In this document: one piece after another, positions 55,479 through 64,000 of the stretch
How positions within the stretch are numbered: the first letter of the stretch is position 1
Layout of the letters: the number at the start of each line of letters is the position of its first letter
NCBI GenBank assembly: GCA_965223755.1
Contig: CBDCXF010000001.1
Location: 992,001 to 1,056,000 of the forward strand
DNA: 64,000 bases
Origin: CBDCXF01 sp965223755
GTDB taxonomy: Bacteria > Acidobacteriota > Thermoanaerobaculia > Multivoradales > JAHEKO01
Direction: 5' to 3'
The notes under the pieces: model-generated
Told to the model about the DNA's origin: nothing
The model's database searches: none
Seen by the model: the letters and a program-made list of their open reading frames with translations, nothing else
Position numbers and translations under genes: made by a program

Positions 55479-55991
55479 TCATTTGAGATCTGCCAAGGCC
55501 TGCCAGCGCGGATCCATCGGAGTAGTGCAATCGCAAGAACCATGATTCCGGTTGGCACCGCAACGCGGGCACAGACCCGCGCAGTTATTTTGACATCGAG
55601 GACTCATCGGTAGCGCCAATTGAAGCTGATCTCGCACCAGTGGATCTGTGTCGAGCATCGGCTCGTCCACGTGGACAAAACCGAAGTCCTCCTCTTCCAG
55701 TTCCATTTCTTCTGGGACCGACTGATCGACATCGACCACCACCAGGTAGTCATTGTCTTGCTCCAACGGCCAGTTGAACGATTCCAGGCAGAAGTCGCAA
55801 CGCAACGAAACCTTTCCAGCGATGTTTAGGTGCAGGTGGAAGCCGTCATCAACCGCAACGATCCTGCCGGCAACTTGCGCCTCAATCGGACCGTCCGTAA
55901 CGTCCAGTCCTGCCTCTTCCCGCAGGAATCGGACAGTTTCTTGCCACTGGAACGGCCGATCTTGGATCTGCTCAAGCTGGATCCTCATCAT
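55479..55991 (-). CDS. DUF177/YceD family protein
   Basis: A 170-residue member of the YceD family encoded before rpmF in most bacteria, linked to 23S rRNA/ribosome assembly. It has the Cys-rich C-terminal signature SPRCQNNCAGLCPRCGANRN then CDC, and LRCDFCLESF in the middle. An acidic loop (VPEEMELEEEDFGFV) lies between. It heads the rpmF-plsX-fab operon. Confidence 0.93.
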   Translation of the reverse strand: MMRIQLEQIQDRPFQWQETVRFLREEAGLDVTDGPIEAQVAGRIVAVDDGFHLHLNIAGKVSLRCDFCLESFNWPLEQDNDYLVVVDVDQSVPEEMELEEEDFGFVHVDEPMLDTDPLVRDQLQLALPMSPRCQNNCAGLCPRCGANRNHGSCDCTTPMDPRWQALADLK

Positions 55992-56115
55992 CGACCCCCA
56001 AAGAACGGACGAAAAGGCTACGGGACGCCGTAGGTTGTGTCAATCAGATTGCGGCGCGTGGAGCGTTGCCCAGACAGGCTTCGACCAAATCCAGTAGGCA
56101 GCAGCAGCGGGCGAG
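55992..56115. other. Noncoding gap upstream of the yceD-fab operon
   Basis: A 124-bp gap that must contain the promoter of the operon, but no convincing -10/-35 pair was seen. Confidence 0.4.
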
Positions 56116-57291
56116 CTAATCTCGATGCAAGCGCAGGAAGGTCTCATCTCCGATCGACGCCTCAACTATGCCGGCAGTGCCGAGCGGTTCCAGCAGGTCG
56201 GCCACCGCCCGCCAATAGTCGGCGTAACCCTCGCCAATGATTGGGACTTGGTCCAGGTCGCGCGCGAGGTGTCGACTCATCGCCACAGTCGCACCGGCTT
56301 CGATGTAGACAGTACGGCCCCGACTCTGCAGCCGGTCGGTAAGACCTGGGAGCATGTCGAGGGCCGGCTGCAGATCTTGTCTCTGATACGAAGCGGCTTC
56401 GATCTGCTCGAACCGTGTCGTCTCGAATCGTGTCGTCTCCACTCCCCAGCCCAGCCGATCGAGCAGTCGCTCACCCGGCAACGGCCACCTTTCAACCCCT
56501 GCAGCCATCGAAATCAATCTCGGGAACTCGCCGCTGGTGGGCAAAAGCAGCAACATCCTCCAGCCGCTTGCGTCGCTTTCGCGCAAAGCCAGGGCAACTT
56601 CGCCGCTTTCAGACGCAAAGGAGGACTGAGGGATCGCCTCACCCTTTCTGACCATCCACAAATCGCCTTCAGCAACCAAAATGTCGTAGTCGCCGGGAGG
56701 GGGTTGCGAAGAGTGCGGTCCAAAGCGGAGTCGACCGAGAATGGCGCGCATCTCCTCGGTGGCCGGCTTCACTCCGGTCGCGAACCGGCTCAAGTCACCA
56801 ACCTGCCACTGGCTGCCTTGCCACCTGATCTGCGTCGGACGGCCATTAGCCACCACCGTGCCGCCGGACAGCCACGGGTTTCCAACCAGGCGCCCGGCCG
56901 TCTTGGCAGAGAGGGCGATCGAAGGGTAGATGTCGACTGATGCCGCCCAATCTTCTCCACCAGAAACCGCAACAAACTGCTCGGCGGGTGGAAATCGAAA
57001 TGGACCGAAGCTTGGAACGCTGGGGGCGCTCACTCCGGCAACGCGGGCGAGAGAAGAAAGGTAGGTATCGAGATCACCAACGGCCGCTTCCACGACCGCC
57101 AGATTCTGGTGCGGCTGATTCAACCACACGGACAGCTCCGCGTCAGGCGAGTGCCAAAGGCGCTGGTTGTCGGCCCCCAACTGCGGCACTCCGGGGCGCA
57201 ACCGTGGCCAATAGTGAAATGCCAGGTGACCTGCTACCACCACGGCCAGAGCCAATGCCGCGACCGGCCAACGCCATCGCCTCTTATTCAA
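56116..57291 (-). CDS. Membrane-anchored extracytoplasmic protein, unknown (DUF3352-like at most)
   Basis: A 391-residue protein with one N-terminal membrane helix (WPVAALALAVVVAGHLAFHYW) and a long hydrophilic remainder rich in Trp, Ser and Gly, predicted to be outside the cytosol. No catalytic motif was recognised. A short direct repeat ETTRFETTRFE lies near residue 285. It begins with TTG overlapping the stop of the upstream glycosyltransferase (TTGA), with GGAAAG six bases before it, so it is the last gene of the polysaccharide unit on this strand. Confidence 0.75.
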   Translation of the reverse strand: MNKRRWRWPVAALALAVVVAGHLAFHYWPRLRPGVPQLGADNQRLWHSPDAELSVWLNQPHQNLAVVEAAVGDLDTYLSSLARVAGVSAPSVPSFGPFRFPPAEQFVAVSGGEDWAASVDIYPSIALSAKTAGRLVGNPWLSGGTVVANGRPTQIRWQGSQWQVGDLSRFATGVKPATEEMRAILGRLRFGPHSSQPPPGDYDILVAEGDLWMVRKGEAIPQSSFASESGEVALALRESDASGWRMLLLLPTSGEFPRLISMAAGVERWPLPGERLLDRLGWGVETTRFETTRFEQIEAASYQRQDLQPALDMLPGLTDRLQSRGRTVYIEAGATVAMSRHLARDLDQVPIIGEGYADYWRAVADLLEPLGTAGIVEASIGDETFLRLHRD

Positions 57292-58643
57292 GAGTTGCTT
57301 TCCACTGGGCGATCGAAAGCCAGTTCGCCTGCCACCTGGGCCATCCAGGACAAACTCGGTTCGTTCTCCAGCAGCCCCAGATCCGCGGCCGCGCTCGCCA
57401 TCAAATCAATCTGTCGGTTGCCAAAGTGCGATGCGGTCTCGGGAGCGAGCGGAGGCGAATCCAACCGCCGCCACGGGCCGCTGGAGAGGATCTCCTGAAG
57501 CGCTGATTCATAAGCCGTGGCCGCCATCTCAAGCGTGTGCCGCTCGCAGAAATGGGCGGCAGCATTCTTGCCCATCGCGGAGGCCAGGCGGCGATCGGAG
57601 ACCATCGCATTAAGAACGGCTGCGAGACTCTCCACCTCGCCACGCCCCACCGGTACGTGGCCGACGCAACCCTTGGGTATTTCGGAGAACCAACCGATGT
57701 CGCTCACCACCATGGGCTTACCCATCGCCATCAAGCGGATCGCGGTGCCCGAGGTTTCGCCGCCGCTGGGAAAACGCAGATTGACGGCGATGTCGCAACT
57801 TGCCATCGCCGCGACCAAGTCCTCCATGGATAAGCGCCCCGTCCAAACTACGTTGTTGGGCGCCGCGCTTTTCAGGCTGCGGATGTCGTAGTGGTCCGAG
57901 ACCTCCCCAACGACAACCAGGAAGGCGTCGCGATGCCGCCGCGCGACCTCGGAAAACGCTCGTAAAGTGACGTCAATCCGCTTGTGCGGCGTCACCAAGC
58001 CAAAGGTTGCGACCACCGGCGCTCCCTCAGGAACCCCAACTTTTCTGAACCACGATGAATCACTTGAATATTCGTACTGAGGACAGGCCATCGGCACAAC
58101 ATGAACGTTGGCGAGCGGACGTGAGGCCAGGACGCGCTGACGTGCGGCTTTACTGTGGACGATCACCCCCAGGCTTGCATCGACCAAACGTTCGAACAAG
58201 GGAAATCGCCAAGGATCGACCGGAACGCCAGTTTCCATGAACCGTTCCGCCGCGCGCAACCCGCTTAGGCCGTAGGCGTAGCGCATCTCCTCCATAAAGA
58301 GGCCGAATTTTCCCCGCCCGTAGGTCAGCCCTCTGACTAGGTGGTGAAGCAAGTATTCGTGGAGGACGCAGACTCCTGGATAGCGAAGTGCCTGCTCCAG
58401 AATCGCTTTGTGGTAACCAACGTGATTGCCGATTTGGTAGACAGCAATTTCTCCTGGGCTGGGACGAAACCTGTCAACGCTGCGTGCCGGTAGACCTGCC
58501 ACTTCCCTTGAACCACTGGCGGTAAACACGGCAATGTCGAATTTGTCGGCCAGAGCCGGAAGAAGCTCCGCACTGTAGTCGGCGATGCCGCTGGCGTCGG
58601 GCGGTAGCGGCGAGAAGTAAGAAAGTTTGAGGCGCTTCACCAC
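57288..58643 (-). CDS. GT4-family glycosyltransferase
   Basis: A 451-residue retaining glycosyltransferase of the GT-B fold. N-terminal domain LKLSYFSPLPPDASGIADYS. C-terminal donor-binding domain with VVATFGLVTPHKRIDV, VVWTGRLSMEDLVAAMASCD and FPSGGETSGTAIRLMAMGKP, where the usual EGFG/EGFP Glu motif appears as SGGETSG. It would add a sugar to a lipid-linked polysaccharide at the inner membrane; donor unknown. The frame is open to 58829, but GTG at 58643 (or 58640) after GAAGAG gives the family N-terminus and clears the upstream gene. Confidence 0.88.
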   Translation of the reverse strand: MVKRLKLSYFSPLPPDASGIADYSAELLPALADKFDIAVFTASGSREVAGLPARSVDRFRPSPGEIAVYQIGNHVGYHKAILEQALRYPGVCVLHEYLLHHLVRGLTYGRGKFGLFMEEMRYAYGLSGLRAAERFMETGVPVDPWRFPLFERLVDASLGVIVHSKAARQRVLASRPLANVHVVPMACPQYEYSSDSSWFRKVGVPEGAPVVATFGLVTPHKRIDVTLRAFSEVARRHRDAFLVVVGEVSDHYDIRSLKSAAPNNVVWTGRLSMEDLVAAMASCDIAVNLRFPSGGETSGTAIRLMAMGKPMVVSDIGWFSEIPKGCVGHVPVGRGEVESLAAVLNAMVSDRRLASAMGKNAAAHFCERHTLEMAATAYESALQEILSSGPWRRLDSPPLAPETASHFGNRQIDLMASAAADLGLLENEPSLSWMAQVAGELAFDRPVESNS

Positions 58644-58653
58644 CGCCAACTCT

Positions 58654-59700
58654 TCACAAAGTTTCGAGCAGGCGACCGAGGACGTTGTCCCAAGTGACGT
58701 CCTCCACCGACTTGCGTCCCGCGGCTCCAAGGCGAACGGCCGCTTCAGGTGACCGGCGCCATTGATCGAGGCATTTGGCAACCGCCTTGGCATCGTTGGC
58801 TGGAACGATGGCGCCGTTGATGCCATCACGGACGAATTCGAGTACTCCCCCGGAGTCTTCCATCGTCACCACCGGCTTGCCGGCCAACATCGCCTCCACT
58901 GTCACATAGCCGTAGTCTTCGTCGAAGGGCGAGTAGTAGACGGCGAGGGCCCGCCGGTAGAGCTCGGTCAATTCGCCGTCGTCCGCCACGCCCACGAAAT
59001 CGATACGGTCGACGACTCCCAGGCGCTCGGCCAGCGAGGCCAGCTCCGCCGCCTCGGACCCGGTACCGACGATCTTGCACCGAATGTCGCTTCGAGAGGC
59101 CGCCATCGCTTCGACCAATTTCGAGGTTCGCTTCATCGGGTTGAGACGACCGACCGACAACACGTAGTCTCCCGCCGGACCCGGATCAAGGCGCTCGCCG
59201 ATCATCGGTGGCGGATACAAAGCCTCGCTTTCGATGCCGAGGAAACGCCGCAAGCGCGCAGCGGTATTGCCGGAAATCGTGAAGACCCGTCTCGCCTCGC
59301 CCAAGACCCGCCGGTCGATCTCGCGCAGGCGCTCCACGACTTCTTCATCTTCGGGGAGGGCTCCGAAGTCGCTATAGGGAGTTCCCAGCAGTTCATAGAC
59401 CTGCCGAAACTGGTGCACCAGCCAAACCACTTTGTTGGGGTGGCGCACGACGTAACTGGGAAACTTGGTGCCAATGACCAGGTCGATCGGCTTGCCATCG
59501 CTTTCGGTCAGATCGAGGGCGCGCCACAACAGAGCACTGGTCAGCACTTGGTCGCGGCTGTGCCAGGCGAAGGGAACGGTGATGATGTCGACTTCAAAAT
59601 CGAGAGAACGTAGCTTGTCGGCGAGCGAACGCACCAACAACTCCGCGCCGCCAGTCGAAAAAGGAACCTGACTCGCCGTGATGGCAATACGTTGTGTCAC
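58654..59700 (-). CDS. GT4-family glycosyltransferase
   Basis: A 348-residue GT-B enzyme with SQVPFSTGGAELLVRSLADK at the N-terminus, LSVGRLNPMKRTSKLVEAM in the linker to the second domain, and YYSPFDEDYGYVTVEAMLAGKP, the EDYG variant of the donor-binding E-x7-E motif. Its GTG start overlaps the stop of the upstream gene by GTGA, so it is co-translated in the polysaccharide unit. Confidence 0.92.
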   Translation of the reverse strand: MTQRIAITASQVPFSTGGAELLVRSLADKLRSLDFEVDIITVPFAWHSRDQVLTSALLWRALDLTESDGKPIDLVIGTKFPSYVVRHPNKVVWLVHQFRQVYELLGTPYSDFGALPEDEEVVERLREIDRRVLGEARRVFTISGNTAARLRRFLGIESEALYPPPMIGERLDPGPAGDYVLSVGRLNPMKRTSKLVEAMAASRSDIRCKIVGTGSEAAELASLAERLGVVDRIDFVGVADDGELTELYRRALAVYYSPFDEDYGYVTVEAMLAGKPVVTMEDSGGVLEFVRDGINGAIVPANDAKAVAKCLDQWRRSPEAAVRLGAAGRKSVEDVTWDNVLGRLLETL

Positions 59701-60107
59701 TCGGAGCGAGTTTCCAATTCGGCGACCCGCTGGCGCAACTCGCGCAATTCGGAGTCGAGCTTGTTGTGGTCGCGAAGGAGATCTTCGATCATGGCCGAAA
59801 CCGCTTGATTGAAACGGTTCTGTTGAATCAACAACGGCCGGCTATGCCATTTCACGAACAAGTGATAGACGAGCTTGCGCACGTTCACAATGAGACGCCC
59901 GATGCCCGGCCGCGGCGAGACCGGAACCGGCTCCTCAACAAAATCGCTCTGGCGAAGCTCGGCCAAGCGCAAATTGCGATGCTCTTCGCCGTCCCCCAGA
60001 GTCGTCAGCTCCGCCGTCCGTTGGCGCACCCCAGCTTGAATCCGCTCAAGCGCAGTCGCCACCCTTTTTCGATCTGATTCTGGAGGTTGTTTGACGGACT
60101 CTGGCAT
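59697..60107 (-). CDS. Small coiled-coil protein of a polysaccharide locus
   Basis: A 136-residue protein of a type often found at the start of glycan-assembly operons or as the N-terminal part of locus methyltransferases. It has RPGIGRLIVNVRKLVYHLF then WHSRPLLIQQNRFNQAVSAM, followed by a C-terminal coiled coil (DLLRDHNKLDSELRELRQRV). There is no enzymatic domain. ATG at 60107 is preferred over the TTG at 60119. It is divergent from the glycosyltransferase at 60199, so the 91-bp gap between them likely holds two promoters. Confidence 0.75.
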   Translation of the reverse strand: MPESVKQPPESDRKRVATALERIQAGVRQRTAELTTLGDGEEHRNLRLAELRQSDFVEEPVPVSPRPGIGRLIVNVRKLVYHLFVKWHSRPLLIQQNRFNQAVSAMIEDLLRDHNKLDSELRELRQRVAELETRSE

Positions 60108-60198
60108 GGTGTCCTGCAAGCCTTTTTAGATCGTACACGGTTCCGCGCGGGCTGCAGGACTCAACTCTAGCACCGCCCAGCTCACATATGATCCGGCG

Positions 60199-61317
60199 AT
60201 GGCAGCTCCACTCACCGTGGGCGTGGACGCTCGAGCGCTCGTCCAACAACCAACCGGAATCGGCGTTTATACCTCGGCGCTCCTGCGCCAGTTCGCCGCT
60301 GATGGCGCCGTTCGCGCCGTTGCCATGGCCCACGCTCCTCTGGCCGGCCTGACCGACGATGCAGACCAAGTGGAAGTTGAGATCAGTCGAGTTCCCTCGG
60401 GGGTGCTGTGGCAGCAGACTCGATTCGCCGGCCAAGCGCGGGCCCTTTCCTGCGACGGACTCTGGTCGCCGTTGCTGACTTTGCCTTGGTTTCCTCGGCT
60501 CCCTGCTGCGGTCACCGTGCACGACCTCACCCCGGTCCACGCCGGAGAGAGCCACAACTGGAAGGTGCGCGCCAGTATCCTGCCCTTCTTGAAGCGCTCC
60601 CTTGGCGTTGCTTCGCAGATCATCACTGGATCCGCTCACACCGCCCAAGATATTTGCCAGCACTTTGGCGTCCAGAGTTCCAAGATCACTGTCATTCCGC
60701 ATGGAGTCGATCCAGATTTTCAGACCGGCCGGGAGGCGGATATCGGCGCGACCCGGTCCGAGTTGGGCTGCGACGACGGCTACCTGCTGTACGCGGGCAC
60801 CATCGAACCGCGCAAGAACCTGAACCTGCTGATCGATTGCTGGCTCGAGTTGCGGAAGAACGGCAGCGCGCCCCCGATGGTGGTTGTCGGTCCTATCGGG
60901 TGGAAAGCTAACGAGATCGAGCGGCGCATGCGACAACTCGCCCCTTCCGGACTCCACTACCTGGGCCGCCTGTCGCGGCGGCGACAGGTGCAAGTGATGC
61001 AGGCCGCCAGCCTCTTTGTCTACCCCTCGATGCACGAGGGGTTCGGATTGCCCCTTCTTGAAGCGATGGCCTGTGGAGTTCCCGTTGTGGCATCCAATAG
61101 TTCCAGTCTCCCGGAAGTCGTCGGCGATTCCGGAGTGTTGTTCGAGAACGGCAGCGGGAGCGAGCTCACCACCCAACTGCGCCGCCTGCTCTCGGACCCC
61201 TGCATCACCGCGGACCTCAGCGCGCGGGGAGTGGAGCGCGCCCGAGAGTTCACTTGGAGTCGCAGCGCCGAAGCGCATCGACAAGTTTTTGTCGAGGCCT
61301 TCGCCCAGCGCGACTAG
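60199..61317 (+). CDS. GT4-family glycosyltransferase (mannosyltransferase-like)
   Basis: A 372-residue GT-B enzyme beginning VGVDARALVQQPTGIGVYTS, a start typical of family-1 mannosyltransferases such as WbaZ/MtfB-like enzymes. The donor domain has LLYAGTIEPRKNLNLLID and VYPSMHEGFGLPLLEAMACG, with both conserved glutamates. First gene of the plus-strand part of the surface-polysaccharide locus. Confidence 0.93.
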   Translation: MAAPLTVGVDARALVQQPTGIGVYTSALLRQFAADGAVRAVAMAHAPLAGLTDDADQVEVEISRVPSGVLWQQTRFAGQARALSCDGLWSPLLTLPWFPRLPAAVTVHDLTPVHAGESHNWKVRASILPFLKRSLGVASQIITGSAHTAQDICQHFGVQSSKITVIPHGVDPDFQTGREADIGATRSELGCDDGYLLYAGTIEPRKNLNLLIDCWLELRKNGSAPPMVVVGPIGWKANEIERRMRQLAPSGLHYLGRLSRRRQVQVMQAASLFVYPSMHEGFGLPLLEAMACGVPVVASNSSSLPEVVGDSGVLFENGSGSELTTQLRRLLSDPCITADLSARGVERAREFTWSRSAEAHRQVFVEAFAQRD

Positions 61318-61349
61318 GCCTGGTCATAGAATCGCCTCGGGAGCGGCAA

Positions 61350-62483
61350 GTGGGATATCGCATCGGCATCGACGCGCGCAAACTCAACGACTACGGCATC
61401 GGCACCTATATTCAGCAGTTGATCCGGGGTCTGGCCGCTCGCGACGAGGACAACGACTACTACTTGTTCGTCGGGGAACAGGGAGCTGCGACTCTGTTCG
61501 ACCTACCCGAGAACTTTCGTCCAGTTATCGAGCGTTCGCCAGGCTACTCCGCTCGAGAACTGTTGGCTCTCAGTTGGCAGCTAGTGCGCCACCGCATCGA
61601 TCTCTATCACGCCACCCACTACGTCTTGCCGGTCTGGATACCCAAGAAGTCGGTGGTCACCATCCACGACATCATCCACTTGCTCTATCCGCAGTTTCTG
61701 CCCAACCGGATGGCGTTTTTCTACGCCCAGCGCATGATCTCGCGGGCACTGCGCAAGAGCGACCGCGTCCTTACGGACTCCAAAACAACGCGGCGCGATT
61801 TGATGCACCAGCTCAAGACCGATGTCAGCAAGATCGAAGTTGTCTATCCGGGAGTCGAAGAAAGGTTCCTGCAGCCAGTCGAACAGGAAAGAATTGACCG
61901 TTTTCGCACTGACAACGACCTGGATCGCCCTTACGCTCTGTTTGTCGGCAACCCCAAGCCGCATAAAAATCTGCCCAACATCCTGCAAGCGTTCGCCGGG
62001 GCGATCCAGAGTACCGACTTGCCCTTCGATCTAGTTTGCGCCGGCGGCCGCCGCGAACAGCATCGGCGCAACCAATTCACCGCCCAACGGCTGGGAATCG
62101 AAGACCGCTTCCGCGTCTTGGGACATGTCGACGACGCTGATATGAACGCCCTTTACCAGGGTGCGCACTTGTTTCTTTACCCGACTCTCTATGAAGGGTT
62201 CGGCCTGCCGGTTGTGGAAGCGATGGCCTCGGGAGTTCCAGTCGTTACCTCCAGCACGTCGGCCCTGAAGGAGATCGCCCAAGGCGCCGCGCGACTGGTG
62301 GACCCATTGGACGTAGCGGCGCTGAGCCGCGAAATCGGACGCTGCCTGACTGACGACAAGCTCCGACAAGAGCTGATTGCGGCAGGCAAGGTCCGCGCCA
62401 AACAGTATTCGTGGGACCGTACCGCTGACCGCATCCTCGAGATCTACCAAGATACCCTCGAAGAGGGCTATTTCGGCGCCTAA
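61350..62483 (+). CDS. GT4-family glycosyltransferase (mannosyltransferase-like)
   Basis: A 377-residue paralogue of its upstream neighbour, beginning MGYRIGIDARKLNDYGIGTY. The donor domain has ALFVGNPKPHKNLPNILQAF and LYPTLYEGFGLPVVEAMASG. GTG at 61350 with CGGGAG just upstream gives the family N-terminus; the frame is open to 61254, which would overlap the previous gene. Tandem duplication of the two genes is likely. Confidence 0.92.
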   Translation: MGYRIGIDARKLNDYGIGTYIQQLIRGLAARDEDNDYYLFVGEQGAATLFDLPENFRPVIERSPGYSARELLALSWQLVRHRIDLYHATHYVLPVWIPKKSVVTIHDIIHLLYPQFLPNRMAFFYAQRMISRALRKSDRVLTDSKTTRRDLMHQLKTDVSKIEVVYPGVEERFLQPVEQERIDRFRTDNDLDRPYALFVGNPKPHKNLPNILQAFAGAIQSTDLPFDLVCAGGRREQHRRNQFTAQRLGIEDRFRVLGHVDDADMNALYQGAHLFLYPTLYEGFGLPVVEAMASGVPVVTSSTSALKEIAQGAARLVDPLDVAALSREIGRCLTDDKLRQELIAAGKVRAKQYSWDRTADRILEIYQDTLEEGYFGA

Positions 62484-62490
62484 TCGACTC

Positions 62491-63624
62491 ATGCGTCTAG
62501 CCGAACGACCGATTGTCGTCCACGACTGGCTAACGGGGATGCGTGGCGGCGAAAAAGTCCTCGAGGAGGTCCTGGCCTTGCTGCCCGAGGCCGCGATCGC
62601 TACCCTTTTTCATTTTCCTAACGCGGTCAGCTCGACAATCGAAAAACGGAAAATCTACACCTCCCCGCTCCAGCGCTTCCCCGGCCTGCGCCGGCACTAT
62701 CGCCACTATTTGCCACTCTACCCCTGGGCGGTCCGGAGGCTACCCACGGCAGGCCATGATCTAGTCGTATCCGTCAGCCACAGCGTGGCCAAGGCAGTTC
62801 GTTGCGAGCCCGCGGCGTACCACCTTTGTTATTGCAACTCGCCAATGCGCTACGTCTGGGATCAGCGCCGCGAATACTTTCCGTCGCCATCGGGTCCGGT
62901 CGATTGGGTTCGCGAGCGACTCCTCGATCGACTGCGGGCTTGGGACCGAGCCAGCAACGACGACGTCGACCTTTTTGTCGCCAATTCTTCGTTCGTGAGC
63001 AACCGCATCGCCCATGCCTACAAATTGACCTCAGAGGTCGTCCATCCACCAGTACACGCTGAAGACATCAAGCCTGCATTGTCCGGCTCCGACAGCTACT
63101 TGCTGGCAGTTTCCGCCTTGGTTCCATACAAGCGGGTGGACATCGCAATCCGCATCGCCGCCGCCACCGGGCGCCAACTCAAGGTGGTCGGCGACGGTCC
63201 GGACCGACCGGTTCTACAGCGACTCGCTACCGAACTCGGCGCTCCCGTCACCCTCTGCGGCCGGGTGCCACGAAGTGAGCTTGTCGCTCTTTACCGCGGC
63301 GCCGGAGTGTTCTTACAGCCTGGAGTAGAAGACTTTGGCATCAGCAGCGTCGAGGCGTTAGCCGCTGGAATTCCGGTCGTGGCTCGCGCAAAAGGAGGGG
63401 CTGTGGACATCGTCCGCCCAGGCGTGGACGGAATCCTGGTTGAAGGCCAAGAGATCGACGAATGGTGTCAGGCCATTGACACCGCCCAGCGAATGCGGTC
63501 CAATTATTTGGATAGAGCGGATAGAGCGCTTGAGTTTTCCGTGCTCAGGTTCCGCCAGAGGATCGAAGACATCCTACGGCGCAAGCCGACAAGCAAACCG
63601 ATTCAGGGAACGCAAGAGTCTTGA
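62491..63624 (+). CDS. GT4-family glycosyltransferase
   Basis: A 377-residue enzyme with IVVHDWLTGMRGGEKVLEEV, a start common among WbaZ-like mannosyltransferases, YCNSPMRYVWDQRREYF, and the donor domain LLAVSALVPYKRVDIAIRIA and LQPGVEDFGISSVEALAAGI. Start ATG at 62491, 7 bp after the previous stop. Its stop overlaps the start of the next gene (TTGA). Confidence 0.93.
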   Translation: MRLAERPIVVHDWLTGMRGGEKVLEEVLALLPEAAIATLFHFPNAVSSTIEKRKIYTSPLQRFPGLRRHYRHYLPLYPWAVRRLPTAGHDLVVSVSHSVAKAVRCEPAAYHLCYCNSPMRYVWDQRREYFPSPSGPVDWVRERLLDRLRAWDRASNDDVDLFVANSSFVSNRIAHAYKLTSEVVHPPVHAEDIKPALSGSDSYLLAVSALVPYKRVDIAIRIAAATGRQLKVVGDGPDRPVLQRLATELGAPVTLCGRVPRSELVALYRGAGVFLQPGVEDFGISSVEALAAGIPVVARAKGGAVDIVRPGVDGILVEGQEIDEWCQAIDTAQRMRSNYLDRADRALEFSVLRFRQRIEDILRRKPTSKPIQGTQES

Positions 63625-64000
63625 TCCAGCAAAAACTCCGCACGACCGCGGCAACCTACCTTCTCAGCGACATCGTCCTCACCGTAGCGGCATTCGCGAT
63701 CGCGTGGTGGCTGCGATTCGAAGCAAACTTCTTCTTCGACTTCGCAGTCGACACCCTGCCGGGTTTCGCTTTTCGCTATCTTGCCTTAGTTCCGGTGATC
63801 TTGATCATCTGGCCAGTGGTGTTCTATTTCCACGGCCTATATCGACTGCGCCGCAGCAGAAGTCGGGTCGAAGAGGTTTTGACCGTCGCTCTTGCGGCTC
63901 TCCTGGGAATCTTCTTGCTCTCTGTTTTTACTGCTTGGTATCGGCCGGAAGGTGCGCTCCGACCGGACGGTACGCGCGAAGTATTTACCTACAGTCGTTC
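63621..64000 (+). CDS. Polyprenyl glycosylphosphotransferase (WbaP/WcaJ-like), N-terminal part, truncated by window end
   Basis: 126 codons are visible with no stop. They encode three or so membrane helices (LSDIVLTVAAFAIAWWLRFE; YLALVPVILIIWPVVFYFHG; TVALAALLGIFLLSVFTAWY) with GLYRLRRSRSRVEEV after the second or third helix. This is the N-terminal region of enzymes that place the first sugar phosphate on undecaprenyl phosphate. The catalytic domain lies beyond the window. The TTG at 63621 overlaps the preceding stop. Confidence 0.75.
   Translation, partial: MIQQKLRTTAATYLLSDIVLTVAAFAIAWWLRFEANFFFDFAVDTLPGFAFRYLALVPVILIIWPVVFYFHGLYRLRRSRSRVEEVLTVALAALLGIFLLSVFTAWYRPEGALRPDGTREVFTYSR

Noticed and set aside
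60046..61284. 412-residue minus-strand ORF over the glycosyltransferase at 60199
   Set aside because: Antisense shadow; the plus-strand frame has clear GT4 motifs and start.

Overview
The window looks like a chromosomal segment of a GC-rich, Gram-negative-type bacterium, most likely an acidobacterium of the Thermoanaerobaculia kind. This is inferred from a TonB-dependent receptor with an N-terminal carboxypeptidase-regulatory-like domain, an IcmF plus methylmalonyl-CoA mutase locus, a chlamydia-like class Ic ribonucleotide reductase, and many small intergenic repeats. No rRNA, phage, insertion sequence or CRISPR array was seen. Most genes are housekeeping genes. The accessory material is concentrated at about 27.5-30.6 kb.

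Layout. 0-7 kb: an HhH membrane protein, fabI, an acyltransferase-like protein, a LOG-family protein and a TonB-dependent receptor, separated by heptamer arrays and REP-like hairpins. 7-14.5 kb: a helicase-exonuclease fusion (MrfA+MrfB in one chain), then nrdAB behind a promoter region with two DnaA boxes and an NrdR-like palindrome; the NrdB radical site is Phe, marking class Ic. 14.7-19.3 kb: a UbiA-type prenyltransferase, a polytopic membrane protein whose C-terminus is made by a heptamer array, a small membrane protein, a cyclophilin and a VOC protein. 19.4-27.5 kb (minus): meaB, mutB, mutA and icmF, the B12-dependent acyl-CoA mutases of propionate and branched/short-chain acyl-CoA metabolism.

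27.5-30.6 kb: an accessory island with lower GC. It holds a candidate graspetide (omega-ester/amide RiPP) cassette: a 63-residue precursor candidate ending in a microviridin-like T-x-K-x-P-S motif, an MvdC/MvdD-type ATP-grasp ligase, and an unknown coiled-coil/3-TM membrane protein lying directly upstream of icmF. Next to it are a tRNA-Arg-like gene whose anticodon loop is replaced by REP-like sequence and an internally deleted nucleotidyltransferase. This island is the best candidate for an undescribed system here.

30.7-49.6 kb: M3 peptidase lipoprotein, 1-Cys peroxiredoxin, SDR, PspC, site-2 protease with CBS domains, two sodium/amino-acid symporters (AGCS and NSS), esterase, PabA/TrpG amidotransferase, a fused AroD-AroE, NTF2-like protein, ETF-quinone oxidoreductase, an FHA-GAF-PP2C phosphatase and an SLC13 permease with four TrkA_C domains. 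49.6-56 kb (minus): the classical yceD-rpmF-plsX-fabH-fabD-fabG-acpP-fabF fatty-acid operon, with fabI about 48 kb away. 56-64 kb: a surface-polysaccharide locus with five GT4 glycosyltransferases, ending in a truncated polyprenyl glycosylphosphotransferase.

A recurring theme is that short repeats (7-bp and 12-15-bp arrays, REP hairpins) have entered or extended genes: nrdA, nrdB, mutB, the 15.8-kb membrane protein, the 2.1-kb acyltransferase and the tRNA.
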